In this document: one piece after another, positions 40,362 to 47,947 of the stretch | How positions within the stretch are numbered: the first letter of the stretch is position 1 | How the letters are laid out: each line of letters starts with the position of its first letter | Origin: SCTD01 sp046593875 | GTDB lineage: Bacteria; Actinomycetota; Actinomycetes; Mycobacteriales; SCTD01 | NCBI GenBank assembly: GCA_046593875.1 | Contig: JBKJQQ010000241.1 | Location: 1 to 64,000, forward strand | DNA: 64,000 bases | Reading direction: 5' to 3' | Notes under the pieces: generated by a model | What the model was told of the DNA's origin: nothing | The model's database searches: none | The model's input: only the letters and a program-made list of their open reading frames with translations | Program-made: the position numbers and the translations under genes

Positions 40362-41936
40362 CTAGGCCTGCGCGCGGTACCAGTTCGGCGAGGTGTTCGG
40401 CGGCGGGTCGTACTGCGCCTTGACGACCAGCAGGTTCGGGCCGCCACTGGCGATGCCGTCGGCGACGGCCGCTGCCAGGTCCTCGACCGTGACCTCGCGG
40501 GCCGGCACCCGGAAGGCGTGCGCCAACGCGACGAAGTCCGGTGGCTCGAGCTCGGTGCCCACCGGCTGCTCGCCGTCCTTGGTGAAGTCGTAGCGCAGCA
40601 TCCCGTAGCCGCCGTCGTCGACGAGCACGACGGTCACGGGCAGCTGCTCCTGCGCCGCGGTGGCCAAGTCGCCGCACGCGAACAGGAACCCGCCGTCACC
40701 GACGACCGCGACGGTCGGACGTCCGGACAGCGCGGTCCCGAGGGCGGCCGGGAAGCCGAAGCCGAGGGTCCCCCACCCGACCGGGTACGCCAGGCCGCGC
40801 GGCTGACGCACCTTGCCGAAGCCGCCGTACCAGTAGCCGGCCACGCACATGTCGGCCACCAGCACCGCGTCGTCGGGCAGCGCTGCCTCGAGCGCGTCGA
40901 GGAACGGCATCGCGGGCCGCTCCCCCACCGGGGCCCACCAGTGCTCGCGCATCGGGTCCTCGCGTAGCTCGAAAAGCAAGCGCAGCAGAGCTTCTCGCGC
41001 ATCGGCCCGCACCAGGACATCGGCCGGGTAGTTCACCGGCTCCACCAGGTCCAGCGCGACCAGCGTCGGTGGCTGGGGCTGCCGGAAGCCCTGCGTGTTC
41101 ATCGCGTCCAGGTCGCTGCCGACGACGAGCACGACGTCGGCGGCGTCCCACAGGGCTCCCGCTTCGGGGCTGTGCGGCGGCAGCGGCACGCCGCACGGGT
41201 GCCCCGCCGGCACCAGCCCGCGGCCGCCGTACGACGAGAGCACCGGAGCGCCCAGCCGCACGGCGAGCTTGGTCAGCTCGCGGCCCGCGTCGGCGGCCGT
41301 CGCACCGCCGCCGGCCCACACCAAGGGTCGTGCTGCGGCGCGCAGTGCGGCGATGGCGTCGTCGACGCGGAGCAGTCGCTGATCCGGTCCGCGCGGCACC
41401 GGCACCTCGACGGGGTCGGGGACCTGTGCGGAGAGCAGGTCGGTCGGGATCTCGAGGTAGACCGGGCGGCGCGGGGCGCGCATCGCCAGCCGCCCGGCCG
41501 TGACCACCTGCTCGTAGAGGTCCTGCTCCCGCTCGACCCGGACGACGGCCTTGGTGACGGGGCGGAAGAACGAGGCCTGGTCGGTGGTCTCGTGCAGCAC
41601 GCCGCGGTAGGCACCCGGTCGTCGCACGGACGTCGGGATGTCGGTCGCGATGACCAGCAGCGGCGTGTGGCAGGCCCAGGCCTCACCGGTGGCTGCCACG
41701 ACGTTCGCCGCCCCCGGGCCGGTCGTGGTCAGCGCCACGCCGAGGCGGCCGGTGGCCCGGGCGTAACCGTCGGCCGCGTAGCCGGCGGTCTGCTCGTGCC
41801 GAACGCCCACAAGTCGTACGCCTGAGTCCGGAAAGCCCTTCCAGGCAGCCAGGTTGTGCACGCCGGGCAGCCCGAAGGCCACCTCCACCTCGAGGTCGCG
41901 CAGCGCTGCGACCAGCACCTCACCGCCTGTCGGCAC
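40362..41936 (-). CDS. Thiamine-pyrophosphate-dependent enzyme, acetolactate-synthase-like
   Basis: A 524-residue three-domain TPP enzyme. The activating glutamate is Glu48 (VRHEQTAG); the TPP motif begins with VVGDGGF and ends in DDGGYG where most relatives have NNGGYG. GLPGVHNLAAW near the start is closer to 2-oxo-acid decarboxylases such as the AruI type than to acetolactate synthase. It is cotranscribed with a CaiB-type CoA-transferase (17-bp overlap). Either a 2-oxo-acid decarboxylase or an oxalyl-CoA-type lyase would fit. Confidence 0.75.
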   Translation of the reverse strand: MPTGGEVLVAALRDLEVEVAFGLPGVHNLAAWKGFPDSGVRLVGVRHEQTAGYAADGYARATGRLGVALTTTGPGAANVVAATGEAWACHTPLLVIATDIPTSVRRPGAYRGVLHETTDQASFFRPVTKAVVRVEREQDLYEQVVTAGRLAMRAPRRPVYLEIPTDLLSAQVPDPVEVPVPRGPDQRLLRVDDAIAALRAAARPLVWAGGGATAADAGRELTKLAVRLGAPVLSSYGGRGLVPAGHPCGVPLPPHSPEAGALWDAADVVLVVGSDLDAMNTQGFRQPQPPTLVALDLVEPVNYPADVLVRADAREALLRLLFELREDPMREHWWAPVGERPAMPFLDALEAALPDDAVLVADMCVAGYWYGGFGKVRQPRGLAYPVGWGTLGFGFPAALGTALSGRPTVAVVGDGGFLFACGDLATAAQEQLPVTVVLVDDGGYGMLRYDFTKDGEQPVGTELEPPDFVALAHAFRVPAREVTVEDLAAAVADGIASGGPNLLVVKAQYDPPPNTSPNWYRAQA

Positions 41937-43131
41937 CGACGACCTCCTCCACCTGCTCCTGCGAGAGGCCGAGGGCGGAGAGCACCTCGACCGTGTGCTG
42001 ACCCAGCAGCGGCGGCGCACGGCGCACCCGCGGACGCTCGCCGTCGAGACGGTACGGCGAGCCGACCACCCGCACCGGTCCGGCCGGGTGGTCCACCTCC
42101 TGCACCAAGCCGTTCGCGACGAGCTGCGGATCGTCGGGCAGCGACGCGAGGTCCTGCACGACCGCGCACGGCACCCCCACCGCGTCGAGGACCTGCACCC
42201 ACTCGGCGGCCGTCCGTCGCGAGAAGACCTCCCGCATGGCGTCTTTCAGAGCTGCACGGTCAGCGACCCGGCCGGCGTTGGTCGTCCAGGTCGCGACGGG
42301 GTCCAGTCCGACAGCGGCGGCGAGCGCGGCGAACTGCGCGTCGTTGCCCGCCCCCACGACCAGCGGCCGGTCCGCGCACGGCACCGGTCCGTACGGCGCG
42401 ATGTTCGGGTGGTCGTTGCCGCCGAACGACGGGACCCGCCCGCCGACGAGGGCGTTCGAGGCCTGGTTGACGAGCATCGACACCGCCGCCTCGAGCAGCC
42501 CGACCTCCACCCGAAGCGGCCGGCGGGCGACCAGCCCGGCCAGCGCTCCGACGGCGGCGTAGAGGCCGGTGACGACGTCGGCCACCGCGACGCCCACCTT
42601 GGTCGGCTCGTGCGTCCCGGTGACCGACATCAGACCGCTGCGCGCCTGGGCCATCACGTCGTAGCCCGGCTGCTCCCCCGCCGGCCCGTCACCGCCGGCG
42701 CCACGGACGGACACCCAGACCGCCGTCGCCTCGTCGCGCAACGCCTCGAGCCCGAGCGCGGCCAGGTGCCGTGGGAGGAAGTTCTCGACGACGACGTCGG
42801 CCTCCTGCACCAGGCGTCGTACGACGGCGCGACCCTGCTCCCGGGTGAGGTCGAGGGCGACCGAGCGGCGGTCGCGGTTGACGGAGAAGAAGTACGCCGC
42901 GTCGTCACCGTGGAAGGGCGGACCCCAGTGGCGGGTGTCGTCGCCGAGCAGCGGGCGCTCGACCTTCACGACGTCGGCGCCGAGGTCGGCCAGGACCATG
43001 CAGCAGTACGGTCCGGCGAGCACGCGCGAGAGGTCCAGCACCCGGACGTGCCCGAGCGGACCCTGCGCCGGAAGCCCCTGCGGCCAACCGGGACCCGTGT
43101 CCAGGGCGCGCTCCAGCTCGGCGGTGCTCAT
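41920..43131 (-). CDS. CaiB/BaiF-family CoA-transferase
   Basis: A 403-residue class-III CoA-transferase. RVLDLSRVLAGPYCCMVLADLGADVVKVE is the family start, and Asp158 in PGYDVMAQARSGLM is the expected catalytic residue. Substrates of close families include formyl-, glutarate- and carnitine-CoA. It precedes and overlaps the TPP-enzyme gene, so the two may act in sequence. ATG 43131 is used. Confidence 0.85.
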   Translation of the reverse strand: MSTAELERALDTGPGWPQGLPAQGPLGHVRVLDLSRVLAGPYCCMVLADLGADVVKVERPLLGDDTRHWGPPFHGDDAAYFFSVNRDRRSVALDLTREQGRAVVRRLVQEADVVVENFLPRHLAALGLEALRDEATAVWVSVRGAGGDGPAGEQPGYDVMAQARSGLMSVTGTHEPTKVGVAVADVVTGLYAAVGALAGLVARRPLRVEVGLLEAAVSMLVNQASNALVGGRVPSFGGNDHPNIAPYGPVPCADRPLVVGAGNDAQFAALAAAVGLDPVATWTTNAGRVADRAALKDAMREVFSRRTAAEWVQVLDAVGVPCAVVQDLASLPDDPQLVANGLVQEVDHPAGPVRVVGSPYRLDGERPRVRRAPPLLGQHTVEVLSALGLSQEQVEEVVGADRR

Positions 43132-43219
43132 CGGTGTCAGCCTTCCACGAGGATCGGCGCCGTCCGGGCTGCAACACGCTCCGCTCGCCCGAGGACGGCA
43201 CCGTCGCTAGCCTCACCCG

Positions 43220-43612
43220 GTGGCTCACGACCCCGGCGCGCTGTCCGACGACGTCTCCGCGTTCCTCGTCGAACGGCACCTGGCGACGCTCACCACGCTG
43301 CGCCCGGACGGGACGCCGCACGTGGTGGCTGTCGGGTTCACCTGGGACGCCGAGGCCGGACTGGTGCGGGTCATCACCAACGGCACCTCGCGCAAGGTCG
43401 CGCACGTCCGGGCCGGCTCGCCGCGCGCGGTCGTGGCGCAGGTCGACGGTCGCCGATGGCTGTCGCTGGAGGGCCTGCCGACCGTGAGCGACGACCCGGA
43501 GCGTGTCGCCGAGGCCGTGCGGCGTTACGCGCAGCGCTACCGCCAGCCGGCCGAGAACCCCCGCCGCGTCGTCATCGAGGTCGCCGTCGACCGGGTGCTC
43601 GGGAACGGCTAG
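43220..43612 (+). CDS. PPOX-class, probably F420-dependent oxidoreductase
   Basis: A 130-residue split-barrel flavin/F420-binding protein. Features: FLVERHLATLTTLRPDGTPHVVAVGFTWD, then ITNGTSRKVAHVRAG. Such proteins use F420 or FMN to reduce various compounds, and the SRKVxH segment is common in F420 binders. GTG 43220 lies 6 nt after TAGCCT with no ribosome site, so leaderless expression is likely. Its stop is interlocked with the Lrp stop in CTAG. Confidence 0.8.
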   Translation: MAHDPGALSDDVSAFLVERHLATLTTLRPDGTPHVVAVGFTWDAEAGLVRVITNGTSRKVAHVRAGSPRAVVAQVDGRRWLSLEGLPTVSDDPERVAEAVRRYAQRYRQPAENPRRVVIEVAVDRVLGNG

Positions 43613-44073
43613 ACCGCAGGTGGCGGGGTGCGCCCTTCCCAGGGCGTGCTGAGCACGACCGTGGTGCGTGTCGACACCGCAGCCGCGGCGCGGATCTCCT
43701 GCAGCAGCTGCTCGAGCTCGGCCGGTCCGGCGACGCGCACCTTGAGGATGTAGCTCTCGGTCCCGGCCACGCTGTGGCACGCCTCGACCGCCTCGAGGTG
43801 GCGCAGACGCTCGGGGGCGTCGTCGGGGGCGGCCGGGTCGATCGGCTGGATCGAGACGAACGCCGACAGCGGGAGACCGGCGCTCACCGGGTCGATGACC
43901 GCGCGGTAGCCGGCGACGGCGCCGCGCTGCTCGAGCCGGCGGACCCGCTGGTGCACCGCGCTGGTCGACAGGCCGGTGTCGCGGGCGAGGTCGGCGTAGC
44001 TGCGTCGCCCGTCCTCGGCGAGCAGGCGCAAGAGCGAGCGGTCGAGGTCGTCGAGCGGGAGGGCGGCGTTCAC
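43609..44073 (-). CDS. Lrp/AsnC-family regulator
   Basis: A 154-residue regulator with an N-terminal winged helix-turn-helix (LDDLDRSLLRLLAEDGRRSY, STSAVHQRVRRLEQRGAV) and a C-terminal RAM/ligand domain (CHSVAGTESYILKVRV). GTG 44073 overlaps the stop of the acyl-CoA dehydrogenase (GTGA), so it is cotranscribed with it. It may sense an amino acid or its breakdown product and control this catabolic block. Confidence 0.88.
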   Translation of the reverse strand: MNAALPLDDLDRSLLRLLAEDGRRSYADLARDTGLSTSAVHQRVRRLEQRGAVAGYRAVIDPVSAGLPLSAFVSIQPIDPAAPDDAPERLRHLEAVEACHSVAGTESYILKVRVAGPAELEQLLQEIRAAAAVSTRTTVVLSTPWEGRTPPPAV

Positions 44074-45215
44074 GAGGTGAGCGACCGGCCGATGACCAGT
44101 CGCTGGATCTGGTTCGTCCCCTCGAAGATCTGCATGATCTTGGCCTCGCGCAGGTAGCGCTCGGCCGGGAAGTCCTCGACGTAGCCGTAGCCACCCAGCA
44201 CCTGCACGCAGTCCGTCGCGACTCGCATGGCCGCGTCGGTCGCGAAGAGCTTGGCCATCGAGGCCTGCGGACCGTACGCCCGGCCCGCGTCGCGCAGCCG
44301 CGCCGCCGACAGGTACAGCGCGCGGGCCGCCTCGACCTGCGTCGCCATGTCGGCCAGCATGAACGACAGCCCCTGGAAGTCGGCGATGCGCTGGCCGAAC
44401 TGCTTGCGCTCCTTGGCGTAGTCGACGGCGAGGTCGAGCGAGGCCTGAGCGTGGCCCACTGCGCACGCCGCGATTCCGAGGCGGCCGCCGTCGAGCGCGC
44501 TGAGCGCTATCCGGAAGCCGACGCCCTCCTCGCCGAGCAGCCGATCGGCCGGGACGCGCGCCGACTCCAGCGTCATGCTTGCCGTCGGGCTGGACCGCAG
44601 CCCCATCTTCTTCTCCGGCGGCTGCGCCTGCATGCCCGGCGTCGCCGCGTCGGCGAGCAGGCATGAGATCCCTTTGGGGCCAGGCTCTCCGGTGCGCACC
44701 ATGAGGTTGTAGAAGTCGGCGTGGCCGCCGTGCGTGACCCACGCCTTGGTGCCGTCGACCACGTAGTCGTCGCCGTCGCGAGCCGCCTTCGTCACGAGCG
44801 CAGCGGCGTCCGAGCCGCTCCCGGCCTCGGACAGGCAGTAGGCCCCGAGGAGCTCCCCGCCAAGCATCTCCGGCAGGAAGCGCGCCTTCTGCTCGTCGGT
44901 CCCGAACTCCGCCACCGGGTAGCAGGCCAGCGTGTGGACGCTGACGCCGACGCCGACCGCGAGCCAGCCGCGGCTGAGCTCCTCGAGCACCTGCAGGTAG
45001 ACCTCGTACGGCTGGCCGCCGCCTCCGAGCTCCTCGTCGTAGGCAAGGCCCAGCAGACCGGCCTTGCCCAGGGTGCGGAAGAGCTCACGCGGGAACTCCG
45101 CGCGGCTCTCCATCTCGGCGGCGCGCGGCGCGACCTCACCCTCGACCAGGTCACGGGTGAGCTCGAGCAGGGCCTCGGCCTCGGCGGACGGCAGGGAGCG
45201 GACGACGGTCGGCAT
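44070..45215 (-). CDS. Acyl-CoA dehydrogenase
   Basis: A 381-residue FAD enzyme that introduces the 2,3-double bond into acyl-CoAs. AYCLSEAGSGSDAAAL and the VxKAWVTHGG strand are the FAD/CoA sites; the catalytic base is Glu365 in IFEGTNQIQRL, as in short/branched-chain members and unlike the TYEGTH of glutaryl-CoA dehydrogenase. It leads a two-gene unit with the Lrp regulator. The chain length specificity is not known. Confidence 0.9.
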   Translation of the reverse strand: MPTVVRSLPSAEAEALLELTRDLVEGEVAPRAAEMESRAEFPRELFRTLGKAGLLGLAYDEELGGGGQPYEVYLQVLEELSRGWLAVGVGVSVHTLACYPVAEFGTDEQKARFLPEMLGGELLGAYCLSEAGSGSDAAALVTKAARDGDDYVVDGTKAWVTHGGHADFYNLMVRTGEPGPKGISCLLADAATPGMQAQPPEKKMGLRSSPTASMTLESARVPADRLLGEEGVGFRIALSALDGGRLGIAACAVGHAQASLDLAVDYAKERKQFGQRIADFQGLSFMLADMATQVEAARALYLSAARLRDAGRAYGPQASMAKLFATDAAMRVATDCVQVLGGYGYVEDFPAERYLREAKIMQIFEGTNQIQRLVIGRSLTS

Positions 45216-45269
45216 GGTCGGAGGCTATCCGCGCCGGATCGATGCGGCAGGCCGTGGCAGGCTCGCCGC

Positions 45270-46181
45270 GTGCCCGGACAGCTGACCCTGCTCGACACCC
45301 CGTCGCTCTGGTACCGCGCGTTCCACGGGGTGCCCGAGTCCGTCACGGCGCCTGACGGCACGCCGGTCAACCTGGTGCGCGGCACGATCGACCTGGTCGC
45401 CCGCATCGTGAAGGACACCCGGCCGGCCCGGTTGGTGGCGTGCCTGGACAACGACTGGCGGCCGGCGTTCCGGGTCGCGGCGATCCCGTCGTACAAGGCG
45501 CACCGGCTCACCGAGAACGGCGCGGAGGCCGAGCCGGAGAGCCTGCCGCAGCAGGTCGGCGTCCTGCTCGAGGTGCTCGAGGCCGTCGGCATCGTGACCG
45601 CCGGCGTGGACGGCTACGAGGCCGACGACGTGCTCGGCACCCTGTCCGCGCGCGAGAGCGGTGCGGTCGACGTCGTGACCGGGGACCGCGACATGTTTCA
45701 GCTCGTCCGCGACGACGGTCCGGTGCGGGTGCTCTACACGGTCGAGAAGATGAAGCCCTACACGCCGGGGACGGTCGCGGAGAAGTACGGCATCCCCGGC
45801 ACGGCCTACGCGGAGTACGCCGTCCTGCGTGGCGACCCGTCCGACGGACTGTCGGGGGTGAAGGGCGTCGGCGACAAGACGGCCGCTGCTCTGGTGCGCC
45901 GCTTCGGCAGCGTCCAGGGCATCCTGGCCGCACTCGACGCCGGCGAGGAGGACGGCTTCCCGGCCGGCGCCCGCGCCAAGCTCGAGGCCGCGCGCGACTA
46001 CCTCGCCGTCGGACCAGCGGTCACGCACGCCGTGCGTGACCTGCCGGTGCCCGCGCTGGACGACGCACTCCCCCGCGTCCCGCGCGACCCCGCCCGGGTG
46101 GTCGAGCTGAGCGACCGCTGGGGGCTGGACAGCTCGCTTGACCGGCTGCTCAAGGCCTTCGAGATCGCGTACGCGGGCTAG
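45270..46181 (+). CDS. 5'-3' exonuclease, PolA N-terminal-like
   Basis: A 303-residue flap/5' nuclease without a polymerase domain. Metal-binding acidic motifs are LLDTPSLWYRAFHG, ACLDNDWRP, GYEADDVLG and VTGDRDMFQLV; the helix-hairpin-helix is LSGVKGVGDKTAAAL. Such proteins remove RNA primers or flaps. GTG 45270 lies 6 nt after a CAGGCT box with no ribosome site, so it may be leaderless. The stop is interlocked with that of dusB in CTAG. Confidence 0.9.
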   Translation: MPGQLTLLDTPSLWYRAFHGVPESVTAPDGTPVNLVRGTIDLVARIVKDTRPARLVACLDNDWRPAFRVAAIPSYKAHRLTENGAEAEPESLPQQVGVLLEVLEAVGIVTAGVDGYEADDVLGTLSARESGAVDVVTGDRDMFQLVRDDGPVRVLYTVEKMKPYTPGTVAEKYGIPGTAYAEYAVLRGDPSDGLSGVKGVGDKTAAALVRRFGSVQGILAALDAGEEDGFPAGARAKLEAARDYLAVGPAVTHAVRDLPVPALDDALPRVPRDPARVVELSDRWGLDSSLDRLLKAFEIAYAG

Positions 46182-47314
46182 CCGCCCTGGTGGAACGCGC
46201 CGGCGTCGTCCGGGGGTGTCGGGTCCATCGCGTCCCGCAGCCAGTGCTCGGGGAGCACGACGTGGCGGGGGCCCTGCACGTGGCCGCGCGGCAGCAGCTC
46301 CGACCCTGACGGCAGCTCGGCCGCAGGGTCGAGCGCGTCGAGCAGGTCGTCCAGCTCAGCGAGGGACGACGCCATGGCCAGCCGCTTGCGGGCGCTGCCG
46401 CCGACCGGGTAGCCGGTCATGTACCACCCGGTGTGCCGGCGGAAGTCGCGCACCGCGAAGCCCTCGTCACCTCGGGCCTCGACCAGCATGCGTGCGTGCT
46501 GCTTCATCACCGGGACCACCTCGCCGACGGGCGGCGGTGCCTGAGGCGTGCGGCCCTCGAAGACGTCGGCGAGGTCGCGGAACAGCCACGGCTTGCCCAG
46601 GCACCCGCGCCCGACGACGACGCCGTCGCAGCCGGTCTGCTCCATCATCCGCAGCGCGTCGGTGGCCGCCCAGATGTCGCCGTTGCCCAGAACCGGCACG
46701 TGCGCGAGCGCGGCCTTGAGCTCGCCGATCGCGTCCCAGTCGGCGCGTCCGCTGTAGAACTGCTCGGCCGTGCGGGCGTGCAGCGCGACGGCGGCGGCGC
46801 CCTCGTCCTGCGCCCGGCGGCCGGCCTCGAGGTAGGTCAGGTGCTGGTCGTCGATGCCCTTGCGCATCTTGACGGTGACGGGCACGTGGCCGGCGGCACG
46901 GACCGCGGCGCGGACCAGGCTGCCGAACAGCACCGGGTGGGCGGGCAGTGCGGAGCCCCCGCCGCGACGGGTGACCTTCGGGGACGGGCAGCCGACGTTC
47001 AGGTCGACGTGGTCCACGCCGTCCTCGTCGACGAGCTTGCGCACCGCCGCCGCGACGATGTCGGGATTGGTCGCGTAGAGCTGGATGCTCCGCACGGTCT
47101 CGTCGGCCCCGAAGGACGCGCGGCGGTTCGTCGTCTCGTTGACCTCGAGAAGCGCTCGTGCGGAGACCATCTCGCTCACGTAGAGCCCCGCGCCGTACGA
47201 CCGGCAGAGCGAGCGGTAGGCGGCGTTCGTGACGCCGGCCATCGGCGCGAGGACGACCGGCAGGTCGACGGTCAGCGGGCCGATGCGCAGGCCCGGGTGG
47301 AGAGCGGTGGTCAT
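46178..47314 (-). CDS. dusB: tRNA-dihydrouridine synthase
   Basis: FMN enzyme reducing uridines in the tRNA D loop. The 378-residue protein has VLAPMAGVTNAAYRSLCR, catalytic Cys109 in NVGCPSPKV, and VLGNGDIWAATDA with GRGCLGKPW for FMN phosphate binding. The start overlaps the maf stop by 4 bp. Assignment to DusB is by overall similarity to the actinobacterial single-copy enzyme. Confidence 0.92.
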   Translation of the reverse strand: MTTALHPGLRIGPLTVDLPVVLAPMAGVTNAAYRSLCRSYGAGLYVSEMVSARALLEVNETTNRRASFGADETVRSIQLYATNPDIVAAAVRKLVDEDGVDHVDLNVGCPSPKVTRRGGGSALPAHPVLFGSLVRAAVRAAGHVPVTVKMRKGIDDQHLTYLEAGRRAQDEGAAAVALHARTAEQFYSGRADWDAIGELKAALAHVPVLGNGDIWAATDALRMMEQTGCDGVVVGRGCLGKPWLFRDLADVFEGRTPQAPPPVGEVVPVMKQHARMLVEARGDEGFAVRDFRRHTGWYMTGYPVGGSARKRLAMASSLAELDDLLDALDPAAELPSGSELLPRGHVQGPRHVVLPEHWLRDAMDPTPPDDAGAFHQGG

Positions 47315-47907
47315 GTCCAGAGCTCGGTGATCTGCACGTCGAGCTCGGCGAGCAGGTCGCGCAGCAGCGGCAGCGACAGCCCGATCACGTTGCCGGGGTC
47401 GCCGTCGATGCCGTCGAGGAACGGCGCCGAGCGGCCGTCGAGGGTGAACGCGCCGGCGACGTGCAGCGGCTCACCGCTCGCGACGTAAGCGTCGACCTCG
47501 GCGTCGCTGGGGGTGCCGAAGCGGACCGTCGTCGCGGCCACCGCGGCAGCCAGTCGCCCGGTAGGCACGTCGACGACGCAGTGCCCGGTGAGCAGGGTGC
47601 CGGTCTGCCCGCGCATGTGCTTCCAGCGCTCGGTCGCGTCGGCGGCGTCCCGCGGCTTGCCCAGCACCTCGCCACTCAGCTCCAGCATGGAGTCGCAGCC
47701 GACGACCAGCTCGCCACCGGACAGGGTCGCAGCCACCGCCTCGGTCTTGAGGACGGCGAGCTGCAGCACCAGCGCCTGTGCGTCGTCGGCGCGTACGCCG
47801 TCCTCGTCGACCCCGCTGACGACCACGCGCGGGTCGAGACCGGCGTCGCGCAGCAGGCGCAGGCGCGCTGGCGAGGCGCTGGCCAGCACGAGCGGACGGG
47901 TCGTCAC
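47311..47907 (-). CDS. maf: Maf family nucleotide pyrophosphatase
   Basis: A 198-residue Maf protein that hydrolyses non-standard or modified NTPs. Signatures: VLASASPARLRLL, VSGVDEDGV, VVGCDSML, GKPRD and GIDGDPGNVIGL. GTG 47907 opens the gene directly at the first strand. It precedes dusB in a two-gene unit and follows helY in the same direction after 40 nt. Confidence 0.93.
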   Translation of the reverse strand: MTTRPLVLASASPARLRLLRDAGLDPRVVVSGVDEDGVRADDAQALVLQLAVLKTEAVAATLSGGELVVGCDSMLELSGEVLGKPRDAADATERWKHMRGQTGTLLTGHCVVDVPTGRLAAAVAATTVRFGTPSDAEVDAYVASGEPLHVAGAFTLDGRSAPFLDGIDGDPGNVIGLSLPLLRDLLAELDVQITELWT

Positions 47908-47947
47908 GCGCGAGAACGCTACCGGCGCGTGCCTGCCCTCCCCGTGA

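Noticed and set aside
44070..45215. Acyl-CoA dehydrogenase as glutaryl-CoA dehydrogenase of lysine breakdown
   Set aside because: The catalytic segment is IFEGTNQIQRL as in short/branched-chain enzymes; glutaryl-CoA dehydrogenases have a TYEGTHDIH-type segment.
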